This document shows positions 7,119 through 15,542 of a DNA stretch of 64,000 nt, piece after piece. The first letter of the stretch is position 1; every line of letters begins with the position of its first letter. The DNA lies in contig DASRIC010000093.1 in the NCBI GenBank assembly GCA_035650215.1, positions 1-64,000 of the forward strand. The letters run 5' to 3'. The notes under the pieces are model-generated. The model did not search any database, was not told the DNA's origin, and worked only from the letters and a program-made list of their open reading frames with translations. Origin of the DNA: JACVRW01 sp035650215 (GTDB lineage: Bacteria > Actinomycetota > Thermoleophilia > Solirubrobacterales > Thermoleophilaceae). The translations under genes and the position numbers were made by a program.

Positions 7119-8813
7119 TCAGCCGCGCCTGCGGCCCTTGCCGCGGACGACGTCCTGCTTCTTGCCCTTGCCCGACCCGGAGCCCATCATCATCTCGTGA
7201 TCCATGGTCTGCGGGTTCAGGTGGTCGACGAGGCCCTTGCGACCCGGCCTCGGGACCTTGTTGGTCCGGTACACGACCATCCCCTGGGCGATCGCGTTGT
7301 TCTCCACGCCGTCCGTCGCATATATCGGCACCCTTCCGGGTCCGCGCTTGAACAGCGGCCCGGCGTACGGATACGCCGACCACGTGCCGGAGTTGCGCGC
7401 CGGGTCGTAGTAGGCGATCTCCTTCAGCTCACGCGGGTTGCTGAAGTCGATGACGTCGACGCCGCCCGTGTACCAGGCGTTCACGAGCAGGTCACGCTCG
7501 ATGCCCATCACGGCCATTCCCATGTGCGCCGAGCAGTACTCGCCCGCGGAGGTGTTCGGCCGCAGGTCACCGACGTGGAACTCGCTCAGGAACTCGCCTT
7601 CCAGGTCCGTGAAGAACATCCGCCCCGACTTGTGGGTGCCGCCGGCCGGGTTCCACGGCCGCGGCTGGTAGGTCGTCATGTTCGGGCAGCCGCCACCGCC
7701 GGGTGGCCGCGGGTTCGGCTGCTGGAAATCGAACGACTCGTCGACCCAGTTCACCACGGTGGCGTCGTTGTTGAACATCACCGAGTGGAAGAAGTCGACC
7801 GCGCCGGGGAACTGCCCCCGGCCGCCCGACGTGACCTCGTCGTCGCCGATCGAGACCGGGTCCTCGGTGTTCGGGATCCCGCTCTCCGGGTCGATTCTCC
7901 ACACCTGCCCCTGCTCGGCGCACGCGCCGCCGGCGAGGTTCGTCTCCATGTGGACCACGATGTCGTGGCAGGCCACCGCCGCCGGCTCGAGGCCCGTGAA
8001 GTTCCGCTCGGTCCAGTCGATCCTGCCGTCGGGATCGCCCGGGTAGCTGATCCTCGGCGCGGCGATCTCCGTCGTGGCCGCCGGGTTGTTAAGCGGTACC
8101 GAGAGCACCTGGATCTGGCGGTGCAGCGGGTCGTTGACGACCTTGTCCTCGTCGTACGGATTGTTCACGTTGTTGAAGTTGGCCTGACCGCAGGTCGGCC
8201 CCGCACGCAGCGGATACGAGGACACGTAGACGATGAGCCGCGGGTACACCGGATCTTCCGCGAACCCGGTCCAGGCGGTGATCGTGTGGGCGCCGCAGTC
8301 GGTGTACTGCATCTTCAGCGGCGTGACGGTCGCGAACGGGTTCTGCGGGTTGTCGCTCAGCCCGAAGATCCGGACGCCTTCCCAACCGTTCCGGTCGTCA
8401 TGAGCGGATCGCGGCGCGCCGCAGTTCGGGTTCGCCATCGTCCGGTCCACGGCCACGAGCATCAGGTCGGCCACGCCGTTCCCGTTCCGATCCCAGACAA
8501 TCGGATCGTTCTGATTCGCGTCGCAGGCAAAGTTCCTCACCAGCGCGGGGCTGGCCGGGTTCGAGATGTCGAAGATCCGCACTCCGCCGCGGGAACCGCT
8601 GCCCGCCGGGAAACCCGTGTCGCCGGTGTAGTAGCCGACGAACGCGTGCTTCCCCCAGAACGCGAGGTCCGAGTTCGTCGCCTGGTTAGGCGAGGTAAAG
8701 ATCTCGGACATCTTCGAGCTGCCGTCGACGGTGATCTGGCCGAATGCAGGGCCGGCGAGAACCCCGAATGCGACGGCTACCAGTAGCAAGACGCGCGATA
8801 CCCGTCTTTGCAT
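7119..8813 (-). CDS. Secreted LVIVD-type beta-propeller protein
   Basis: A 564-aa protein with an N-terminal signal peptide (RRVSRVLLLVAVAFGVLAGPAFG) and repeats such as GGVRIFDISNPASPALV, GVDVIDFSNPRELKEIAYYD and VRIFGLSDNPQNP. These are characteristic of LVIVD/YncE-like propellers, whose biochemical role is usually unknown. Several cysteines suggest disulfides. The C-terminus ends in a Met/His patch (MDHEMMM) and a very basic tail. The start is supported by a GGGGGAG Shine-Dalgarno. It is monocistronic with a hairpin after the stop. Confidence 0.8.
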   Translation of the reverse strand: MQRRVSRVLLLVAVAFGVLAGPAFGQITVDGSSKMSEIFTSPNQATNSDLAFWGKHAFVGYYTGDTGFPAGSGSRGGVRIFDISNPASPALVRNFACDANQNDPIVWDRNGNGVADLMLVAVDRTMANPNCGAPRSAHDDRNGWEGVRIFGLSDNPQNPFATVTPLKMQYTDCGAHTITAWTGFAEDPVYPRLIVYVSSYPLRAGPTCGQANFNNVNNPYDEDKVVNDPLHRQIQVLSVPLNNPAATTEIAAPRISYPGDPDGRIDWTERNFTGLEPAAVACHDIVVHMETNLAGGACAEQGQVWRIDPESGIPNTEDPVSIGDDEVTSGGRGQFPGAVDFFHSVMFNNDATVVNWVDESFDFQQPNPRPPGGGGCPNMTTYQPRPWNPAGGTHKSGRMFFTDLEGEFLSEFHVGDLRPNTSAGEYCSAHMGMAVMGIERDLLVNAWYTGGVDVIDFSNPRELKEIAYYDPARNSGTWSAYPYAGPLFKRGPGRVPIYATDGVENNAIAQGMVVYRTNKVPRPGRKGLVDHLNPQTMDHEMMMGSGSGKGKKQDVVRGKGRRRG

Positions 8814-8894
8814 GACTATCTCCCCCTTCTAGTCAGGTTGCCCTGGGCGGGCACCCTACCGCTGGACCAGCTGCGGCGTTGCCTGCCGGTCCGG

Positions 8895-10019
8895 CTACAG
8901 CCGGCAGCTCGAGGCCCGCACGCGGGGCGGCCGGACGCGCAGGTAGCGCAGGAAGGCGCCGAGCGCGGGCTTCCAGCGACCGTCCGCCGCGATCAGGCCG
9001 TTGTGGTTGCCCCAGTAGTCCGCCTCGCCGGGCGGCACCGGGCGGTCCCGGTGCGCGAACCAGTACACGCGCTCGACGTTCCAGCGCCGGCGGCACTGCA
9101 GCAGCAGGTCATAAGCCCGTCGCAGGCGCTTGGCCTGACCGCGCTCGGTGGTCACGTAGGGCCCGGGGCCGCCCGTCGACCAGCTCATCTCCGTGATCCA
9201 GATGGGCTTCGCGAGGTCGCCGGCGCGCCGCATCGAGCCGCGCGTGGTGCGCATGATCCGGCGCAGGTACTTCGGCCTGGTGGCGTAGCCCTCCACGGCC
9301 ATCGCGTCGAAGTCGGTCGCGAAACCGGGCTGCCGGTAGAGCGCCGGCAGGTACACGTTCAGCCAGACCGTCATCTTCTCGCCGAGACCCGCCAGCACGA
9401 CCTTCGACGCCGCGTTGGCGCCTCGGATCGCCGACGCCGTGAGCTTGAGGAACGCCGCGTAGCCCTCGGGGCTCGGGTGAGCGCCCCACTGGTCCACGCC
9501 GTTCACCTCGTTCATCACCTGCCAGTGGACGACCGGCCTGGGCGCCACTCCCGGGTTCTCCGCCCAGAAGCTCCCTCCCACGCCGTAGCGCCGCACCGCC
9601 GCGTGCACGAAGTCGACCCAGGCCTCCCTGCCGGGGTCGGTGCGCGGCGGGCCCGCGCCCTCGCAGACCCAGTCCGGGCACGACGCGAGCGTGAGGATGG
9701 TCCCGATGTTGTGAGCCGCCAGCTTGCGGATGAGGGCGTCGTAGCCGCCCCAGCGGTAGTCGCCGCGCACCGGCTGGATCTCCTCCCAGGCGAGCGTCAG
9801 CCGCCACGAGCGCAGGCCCTTGGCGGAGAGTGCCTCGACCTCGCCGCCGTTCGGCCAGGCCCAACCGCCGAGCCCGAACATGCCTTGGCGCACCTCGCGC
9901 GCGGCATCCGTCGGCCTCGCCGGGGGTGAGCTGGCGCCGCTCGGCGCGGCCAGGGCCAGCACGGCGATCCCCGCTACGAGGGCGGTGAGCAGCAGGGTGC
10001 GACACCGCACGGCCGGCAT
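8895..10019 (-). CDS. Secreted clan GH-A glycoside-hydrolase-like protein
   Basis: A 374-aa protein with a signal peptide (TLLLTALVAGIAVLALAAPSGA) and a TIM-barrel reminiscent of GH5/GH39-type clan A enzymes. The probable acid/base is the Glu of WQVMNEVNG and the probable nucleophile the Glu of WITEMSWS. SWRLTLAWEEIQPVRGDYRWGG is typical of the first barrel strands. The substrate cannot be told. ATG 10019 is chosen over a TTG 27 bp upstream because the signal peptide begins there. A smaller clan-A-like protein lies at 57553. Confidence 0.75.
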   Translation of the reverse strand: MPAVRCRTLLLTALVAGIAVLALAAPSGASSPPARPTDAAREVRQGMFGLGGWAWPNGGEVEALSAKGLRSWRLTLAWEEIQPVRGDYRWGGYDALIRKLAAHNIGTILTLASCPDWVCEGAGPPRTDPGREAWVDFVHAAVRRYGVGGSFWAENPGVAPRPVVHWQVMNEVNGVDQWGAHPSPEGYAAFLKLTASAIRGANAASKVVLAGLGEKMTVWLNVYLPALYRQPGFATDFDAMAVEGYATRPKYLRRIMRTTRGSMRRAGDLAKPIWITEMSWSTGGPGPYVTTERGQAKRLRRAYDLLLQCRRRWNVERVYWFAHRDRPVPPGEADYWGNHNGLIAADGRWKPALGAFLRYLRVRPPRVRASSCRL

Positions 10020-10116
10020 CGTCAGGTGAGTACCACGAAGCAGCAAATTCCAATCCTCTGGGAGAGGTCTTGCGGTTCCATCGGAACGGCCGGCGGAATC
10101 CTGAAGGCCGCGCCGG

Positions 10117-10875
10117 TCAGCGACGCGCGAGCCAGTCCGTCACGGCTGCCCAGGCGGGCGTGGACGGATCGAGGTGCTCGAAGTGCCCGCAGCCGGGGAG
10201 CACGACGAGCTCGCAGTCGTCGCCTGCGTCCGCCGCGCGCTGGGCGTAGCGCCGCCCGAGCTCGACGGGCACGGTGTCGTCGGCGTCCCCGTGCACGAGC
10301 AGATGGGGCGTGCCGAGCGGCAGGCGCTCGATGGGAGAGGCGAGCTCGTAGCGCTCGGGAACCTTGCCGGGCGGGCCTCCGAGGAACCTGCCGGTGACCC
10401 CGCTGCTCAGCCGGAGCCTGTGCGCCTCGCGGAGGTCGACCACGGCCGCCTGCCCGACGGCGCCGGCCAGCCTGACCCGCGGCTCGGCGCCGGGCGCCCT
10501 CGCCGGCTGGCCCGGCCGCGACGCCGCCCAGAGCGTGAGCTGACCGCCCGCCGAGTGGCCGATTCCTATTACGCGCGCGAGGTCGAGCGGGCGGTCGAGC
10601 TCGGCCAGCTGGTCGATCCCGGCGGCCACGTCCTCGAGCGTGGCCGGATAGCCGCCCCGGCTCCGCCAGCCGAGCCGCCGGTACTCGAGGTTCCAGACCG
10701 CCCACCCGCTCTTCGCGAGATCCGCGGTCAGCGGGTGGTGAAGCGTCAGCCGGTAGCGCGCCCGCCAGAAGCCGCCGTGGATCAGGACGACCACCGGGTG
10801 CGACGCGTTGGCGGCGGGCTCTTCAGGCAGCGTCAGCTCACCGAACTGGTCGCGGTGGGAGCCGTACCGGTGCAC
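10117..10875 (-). CDS. Alpha/beta hydrolase, arylformamidase-like
   Basis: A 252-aa hydrolase with the HGGFW oxyanion motif, the GHSAGG nucleophile elbow, and an acid/base pair in HGDADDTVP and CGHFEHLDP. HGGFW/HGGYW plus an N-terminal YGSHRDQFGEL segment resembles kynurenine formamidase and carboxylesterase/BD-FAE types. Kynureninase is encoded 3 kb away on the same strand but not in one operon, so a role in tryptophan breakdown is only suggestive. GTG start at 10875, the first codon giving the conserved N-terminus. Confidence 0.75.
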   Translation of the reverse strand: MHRYGSHRDQFGELTLPEEPAANASHPVVVLIHGGFWRARYRLTLHHPLTADLAKSGWAVWNLEYRRLGWRSRGGYPATLEDVAAGIDQLAELDRPLDLARVIGIGHSAGGQLTLWAASRPGQPARAPGAEPRVRLAGAVGQAAVVDLREAHRLRLSSGVTGRFLGGPPGKVPERYELASPIERLPLGTPHLLVHGDADDTVPVELGRRYAQRAADAGDDCELVVLPGCGHFEHLDPSTPAWAAVTDWLARR

Positions 10876-10910
10876 CTCGGACGCGATGGCGGGAGTATCG
10901 CGGCGGGCTC

Positions 10911-10916
10911 TAAGAT
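10911..10916 (+). promoter_or_regulatory. -10-like box for tRNA-Val
   Basis: TAAGAT lies 12 nt before the mature tRNA 5' end. No convincing -35 box is visible. Confidence 0.4.
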
Positions 10917-10928
10917 GACTTCTCTCCC

Positions 10929-11000
10929 GGGCGCGTAGCTCAGCGGGAGAGCGCTCGCCTCACACGCGAGAGGTCGCTGGTTCGAACCCAGCCGCGCCCA
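10929..11000 (+). tRNA. tRNA-Val(CAC)
   Basis: A 72-nt cloverleaf: acceptor GGGCGCG/CGCGCCC with discriminator A, D-arm GCTCAGCGGGAGAGC, anticodon stem CTCGC/GCGAG with loop CTCACAC (anticodon CAC), and T-arm with GGTTCGAACCC. CCA is not encoded. No duplicated 3' end was found nearby, so no att site is called. Confidence 0.96.
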
Positions 11001-11153
11001 TGGAAGGCCCGCAAATTGGCGGAGTGACCGACGCTCGGACGCCGAGAATGGGCGCTCGACTCAGGCGTGCCGGCCGACTCGTCGCACTGTCGTTTACGTG
11101 CTGGCGACTGTTTGAATAGGACTGGAGCACGGCGCTTGGCATATGTTCGCGTC

Positions 11154-11798
11154 GTGAGCCGCCGCGACGTAGAGCGCCTCCAGGCGTCTCTTAACCGCTT
11201 CAGCAACCGCTGGCTCGAGAACGTCGCCCCGCTGATCGTTGACGGCGAGAAGGGCTTCCTGACGAACCGCCGCATCATGACGGTGAAGTGGTATCTCGGC
11301 TATCTCGGCGAGCGCGACGGCAGGGTGACGAGCGAGTTCGTCCGCCGCATGCGCCACCCGAGAGACCCGCGCTTTTCGTCGGTGAGGCAGGTTTTACGGG
11401 GCATCCGAAGGCGCCGCCGCCAGCGCCGAAGGGCGATCGAGGATCTCGATCCGCGGCCGGGGGTTTCGAGGTTCGATGGCCGCCCGGTTGCGACCTGGAT
11501 GCGCAGATATCTGGTGTGGGCTCGCGAGCACGGCTGGCGCGGCCAGCTCACCTCAGGCTGGCGCTCGCCGGAGCACAGCGAGCAGCTGTGCTTCGAGATC
11601 TGCGGTAGGCCGGTCTGTCCGGGCCGCTGCGCTGGGCGCGCCTCGAACCACTCGAAGAAGCAGAAGCCGGGTGGCGCGGTCGACGTGTCGGACTACACCC
11701 GGTTCGGGGAGCTGATGGAGCGCAGTCCATTCCAGCCTCGAATCTTCAACGCGCTCGGCCCGGCTGATCCAGGCCATTTCTCATCCACCGGCACGTAG
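11154..11798 (+). CDS. M15-like peptidase with N-terminal helical/PG-binding-like region
   Basis: About 214 aa. The N-terminal part (LQASLNRF...VDGEKGFLTNRRIMTVKWYLGYLG) resembles peptidoglycan-binding-like repeats. The C-terminal part has an M15/VanY-type zinc site: H166 in SNHS, D177 in GGAVDVSD and H208 in DPGHFS. GWRSPEHSEQL matches the family's substrate-side motif. Four cysteines between residues 146 and 159 are unusual. Such proteins occur as phage endolysins and as cell-wall carboxypeptidases. It follows tRNA-Val by ~150 bp with no integrase. GTG 11154 is preferred because CATATG ends 8 nt upstream. Confidence 0.65.
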   Translation: MSRRDVERLQASLNRFSNRWLENVAPLIVDGEKGFLTNRRIMTVKWYLGYLGERDGRVTSEFVRRMRHPRDPRFSSVRQVLRGIRRRRRQRRRAIEDLDPRPGVSRFDGRPVATWMRRYLVWAREHGWRGQLTSGWRSPEHSEQLCFEICGRPVCPGRCAGRASNHSKKQKPGGAVDVSDYTRFGELMERSPFQPRIFNALGPADPGHFSSTGT

Positions 11799-11805
11799 CG
11801 CGCTG

Positions 11806-12711
11806 ATGTCGCCAGGCATCATTCGCCGCGTGTCCGTTGCTGTGACCACTCGACGTGTCCTCTTGGCTCTCGCGACGAGCCCGGGATGGGAGCGTGGGGT
11901 GCGCGCCGTGCCCGGCGGGGAGTGGAGCGCCTACCGGCTTGCCAGGGGCTACGTCGCCGGGACGCGACCTGAGGATGCGCTTGCCTGCGCGCATCGCCTC
12001 GCTGCGGCGGGGCTCGCGAGCTCGATCGACTTCTTCGGCGAGAACGTCTCCGATCCCGTGGAGGCGGACCGCGTCACCGACCAGTACGTCGCGCTCGCGG
12101 AGAGCCTCGAGCGAGCCCCCGAGAACACGTTCCTGTCGATCGATCTCTCGCACATCGGCCTCGACCAGCCGGGGGACGCGGTGCAGCAGCGCCTCGCGAG
12201 GATCGCCGCGGCGCTGCCGGCCGGCCGGCGGATCCAGGTCGGGGCAGAGCAGGAGCGGCGCGCGGATCGCATTCTGGCGGCGGTGTCTGCCGTGGGCGGC
12301 GGGGGCGGCGCGGTGTCGGCGACGATCCAGGCGAACCTCAAGCGCAGCCGTGCCGATGGCCATGCGCTTGCGGAGAGTGGGCTGCCGATCCGACTGGTCA
12401 AAGGCGCCTACGCTGAGGACCCGCACATCGCGCGGCCCTGGGGTGAACCGACCGCTGTGGCCTTCATCGAGCTAGCTCACGAGCTGCATACGAACGGCGC
12501 AATGCTCGCCATCGCCACCCACGACGCCGTACTGCGGGAGGCGCTCCTGCGTGCCCTGCCGGGCCTCGGCGTCGAGATGCTTCTCGGAGTGCGCAGCGCG
12601 GACGCGAGAGCCCTCGCCGCCCGGGGTGTACCCGTCAGGATCTACGCGCCCTACGGCGAGGGCTGGTTCCGCTACGCGATGCGCCGCTGGGCCGAGTCGG
12701 TAGGCCGATAA
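11806..12711 (+). CDS. Proline dehydrogenase
   Basis: A 301-aa FAD-dependent PRODH barrel of the short monofunctional type, oxidising proline to pyrroline-5-carboxylate. Diagnostic stretches are ENTFLSIDLSHIGLD, AVSATIQANLKRS, LPIRLVKGAYAE (the RLVKGAY motif), VEMLLGVR, and YAPYGEGWFRYAMRRWAE at the C-terminus. No P5C dehydrogenase gene is in the window. It starts 7 bp after the M15 gene. ATG 11806 is used, but GTG 11830 is equally possible. Confidence 0.88.
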   Translation: MSPGIIRRVSVAVTTRRVLLALATSPGWERGVRAVPGGEWSAYRLARGYVAGTRPEDALACAHRLAAAGLASSIDFFGENVSDPVEADRVTDQYVALAESLERAPENTFLSIDLSHIGLDQPGDAVQQRLARIAAALPAGRRIQVGAEQERRADRILAAVSAVGGGGGAVSATIQANLKRSRADGHALAESGLPIRLVKGAYAEDPHIARPWGEPTAVAFIELAHELHTNGAMLAIATHDAVLREALLRALPGLGVEMLLGVRSADARALAARGVPVRIYAPYGEGWFRYAMRRWAESVGR

Positions 12712-12826
12712 CGCCCACGTGGCGGAACGGCGCCAGCTCGCCGCATTGTCTGGAGCTGTCCTCTCCGACTGTCCTCGAGAGCCTGGCGCCGTGCACGGCA
12801 CCGCCGATGCAGGCGCTATCGCCGCC

Positions 12827-14617
12827 TCAGACCTTGACGTATCGGGCGCCGAGCGTGGCTGCAAGCGTGCGGTGGGCGGGCCCGGCTCCGATGAGGATCG
12901 AGCTCGACGGATCGATCTGGTGTGCTCGCGCGAACGCCAGAGGCAGCCCAGGCAGGGGCGGGCGACACCAGCAGCGTGGCGGTCCCGCGGCGTGTGGACA
13001 TAGCGCGCTCTCCACACTGCCGGAGACTTCGGCTTCGACGCTTGCGACGGCGGGGGCCAGGTCGTCGACGTGGCCGCCTGGCTGCCAGTCGAAAACGAGG
13101 AGCGGCCCGCCTCGGTCCCACTGCTGCACTGCTTCCTTCCAGCCGGCCTGCGTCAACACGCCGGCAGCGACGATCACCCCGGCTCCGAGCGCGTGCGAGG
13201 CGCCCGCCCGCGCGAAGGGCACCTGCTCCACACTCGCCCATCCCTCGTCGATCGAGGGTGGCTCGAGCTCGCGGAGCGCGCGCATCTGGGAGGTCGGCGC
13301 GAGCACTCCGTCGGCGCGCCGAGCGAGCGCTCGCACCTCCTCGGGGGTCGGAAGCGAGCCGAGACGGTCGAGCAGGCGTTCGACGAGATTGACCTGGGCC
13401 TGCGCGAGCGGCGTGTCGAGCCAGAGACAGCGGGCCGGGAGCCCCTGTCGGCTGGCGGCGTCAATGATGTAGCTTCGCGCCGCGCGCGTCAGGTAGGTGT
13501 TGTCGAGAACGGCTCGCCGAACGCCCGAAGCAAGCTCCTCCTCCAGGGCGTCAGCGAGCCCCCGCAGGGAGCCTCCGCGTTCATCACGGTTAAAGCGCGC
13601 ATATCCTCGCGCAACGTAGTCCTCGGCAACGCGGCTCTTCCCCGCTCCCGGAATCCCCATGACGACGACGACCTCACCGTTGCGCGGTGGACGCGCGGCC
13701 TCGACCCGAGCCCGCCGAAGCCCGCCGAACGCCTGGGCGAGCTCGGCCCGCTCACTCGGGTCGAGAACGAGACTCGCAGCGGACGCCGCCGACCGCGCGG
13801 TCTCAGGCCGGCGCGCTCCGGGAATCGCGACCACGGCGGGTGACAACGCGAGGAGCCACGCCAGTGCCACCTCGGCGGGCGCCACGCCGCGGGCCTTGGC
13901 GACATCCAACAACGCCCTTTGACGCCGGACCCCGCTCGCACGGCGCGGCCCACCGAGTGGAGAGTGCGCCATCACCACGACCCCGGACTCGGCACACCTC
14001 TCGACCACGCCCCCGCGGAGTGCACGGTCGTCGAAGACACTGAGCCCGACTTGGACCGTTGAGATCGGCGCGAGCTCGAGCGCCTCGTCCAGCTGGGCCC
14101 GGTTCACGTTCGACACCCCGACCCGCTTGACGATGCCCTCGTCCACCAGCCGGGTGAGTGCGCGGAGCGACGTCCGCCACGGTGTACGCGGATCGGGAGC
14201 GTGGATCAGGTAGACGTCGATCCCCGTGCCATCGAGCGCAGCGAGGCTCGCGTCGCAATCGCCGAGAATCGCCTTCGCGCGCCCGTCCGGCACCCACCTT
14301 CCATCCGCTCGCGCCATGCCGCCCTTCGTCACGACCCGCGCGTTCCCCTCCGCGCTGCAGGCCCGGAGCGCGCGGACGAGCAGCCGCTCGTTGTGACCGA
14401 GCTCATCCTCACCGCGCCCATACGCGTGTGCGGTGTCGAAGACAGTCACCCCCGCCTCGGCGGCGGCAGCGATCGTCTCGTTGGCGAGCTGCTCGTCACG
14501 GCTCTCGTCCGTCGACAAGCGCATGCACCCGAGTCCAACGCGGAGCTCCGACGGGTCAAGCCATTCAAGACGATTCAGTGCACGTAGCCTACGCCCCCGT
14601 CTGGGCGGCCACCTCAA
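12827..14617 (-). CDS. Aldo/keto reductase - P-loop kinase - HAD-like fusion
   Basis: A 596-aa three-part protein. Residues ~20-300 are an aldo/keto reductase with the full catalytic tetrad D61, Y66, K98, H139 and the LGVSN-like GVSNVN strand. Residues ~315-480 are a P-loop domain of the polynucleotide-kinase/zeta type (GIPGAGKS at 321-328, then FNRDERGG and LDNTYLTRAAR). The C-terminal ~100 residues resemble the HAD phosphatase module of PNKP/HisB/GmhB proteins: FDWQ in place of DxDGT, a zinc-site-like CPH...CWCRPP, and an LIGAGP stretch lacking the usual acidic residues. So the HAD part is probably inactive as a phosphatase. The N-terminus is uncertain: ATG 14617 is the only standard start, but TAGGCT ends 7 nt before an in-frame CTG at 14578. 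Confidence 0.8.
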   Translation of the reverse strand: MRWPPRRGRRLRALNRLEWLDPSELRVGLGCMRLSTDESRDEQLANETIAAAAEAGVTVFDTAHAYGRGEDELGHNERLLVRALRACSAEGNARVVTKGGMARADGRWVPDGRAKAILGDCDASLAALDGTGIDVYLIHAPDPRTPWRTSLRALTRLVDEGIVKRVGVSNVNRAQLDEALELAPISTVQVGLSVFDDRALRGGVVERCAESGVVVMAHSPLGGPRRASGVRRQRALLDVAKARGVAPAEVALAWLLALSPAVVAIPGARRPETARSAASAASLVLDPSERAELAQAFGGLRRARVEAARPPRNGEVVVVMGIPGAGKSRVAEDYVARGYARFNRDERGGSLRGLADALEEELASGVRRAVLDNTYLTRAARSYIIDAASRQGLPARCLWLDTPLAQAQVNLVERLLDRLGSLPTPEEVRALARRADGVLAPTSQMRALRELEPPSIDEGWASVEQVPFARAGASHALGAGVIVAAGVLTQAGWKEAVQQWDRGGPLLVFDWQPGGHVDDLAPAVASVEAEVSGSVESALCPHAAGPPRCWCRPPLPGLPLAFARAHQIDPSSSILIGAGPAHRTLAATLGARYVKV

Positions 14618-14704
14618 TCACCCGGCGCGAGCCAAATGACCCCTACGGTGTGGGTCCGGGAGTGCCCCCTCGGAGTCTGGCCGGGGATCGCGACGAGCCC
14701 GCGC

Positions 14705-15409
14705 TCAGCCCCAGGACGCCTCGGTCATCGGGCGGAAGCTGGTGGTCAGGATCCGCATGCGCCTGGGGCGGGTGACCGTAAAGAGCACCACCTCGGCGAC
14801 CTCATCCGGGGTTAGCAGGCCCTCGAGCTCGGGGTCGCCCTCCTCGCGGCCCGTCCCGATCGCGAAGTCGGTCTTGACGCCACCCGGACAGATGCAGCTG
14901 GCCCTGACGCCCCGCTCGCGCAACTCGTGGTCGAGGGCCCGCGTAAAGCCCAGCTGGCCGTACTTCGACGCGTTGTAGACCGCCTCGCCGGGGAAGGCAC
15001 GCAGGCCGGCGACGCTGGCGAGGGACACGAAGTCCCCCTCGCCGGCCGCGATCAGATGAGGCAACGTCGACGCGGCTATATAGAGGGTGCCTTTGAGGTT
15101 CACGTCGATCATGGCTTCGAGCCGGTCCGGATCGAGTTCGAGGAACGGCCCGTAGGCGCCCACCCCCGCGTTAGCGACCACGATGTCGAGCCGCCCGAAG
15201 CGCTCGACGATCGCGTCAGCGGCCGCGCCGACGGCCATGCGATCACGCACGTCGCAGCTCAGACCGAGCGCGCCCTCGAGCCCGAGGTCGTCGCCGCGAC
15301 GCGAGATCAGCCCGACCGCCGCCCCGGCCCCGTGCAGCCTGCGCGCCACCGCCGCCCCGATGCCACCGCTCGCCCCAGTAACGAGCGCGACCTTCCCTCC
15401 CAGTTCCAT
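14705..15409 (-). CDS. Short-chain dehydrogenase/reductase
   Basis: A 234-aa classical SDR with the nucleotide-binding TGASGGIG motif, NAGVGAYGP, catalytic Ser in SLASVAG and YNASKYG (Tyr/Lys pair). The C-terminus (RMRILTTSFRPMTEASWG) resembles SDRs annotated as 3-oxoacyl-ACP-reductase-like. The substrate is unknown. GGAGG lies 6 nt before the ATG. It is separate from the fusion gene downstream (87 bp gap). Confidence 0.88.
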   Translation of the reverse strand: MELGGKVALVTGASGGIGAAVARRLHGAGAAVGLISRRGDDLGLEGALGLSCDVRDRMAVGAAADAIVERFGRLDIVVANAGVGAYGPFLELDPDRLEAMIDVNLKGTLYIAASTLPHLIAAGEGDFVSLASVAGLRAFPGEAVYNASKYGQLGFTRALDHELRERGVRASCICPGGVKTDFAIGTGREEGDPELEGLLTPDEVAEVVLFTVTRPRRMRILTTSFRPMTEASWG

Positions 15410-15542
15410 ACGTTCCTCCGTTCGAATGTCCGGCGCCGGCGTACGCCGCCGGAGAGCTCTGTCTATCGTCGACGACGAACCGCAGCAGTCGCGCCAAGAT
15501 GCGCCGCTCTAAGGCAGCCTGATGAAACGTGGCCCGCCTCGC

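Noticed and set aside
10929..11154. Possible attachment site and integrated element at tRNA-Val
   Set aside because: No integrase, no repeated tRNA 3' end and no flanking direct repeat could be seen.
10940..11278. Minus-strand frame containing GRGWVRTSDLSRV
   Set aside because: This is the well-known spurious translation of a tRNA gene (tRNA-Val at 10929-11000).
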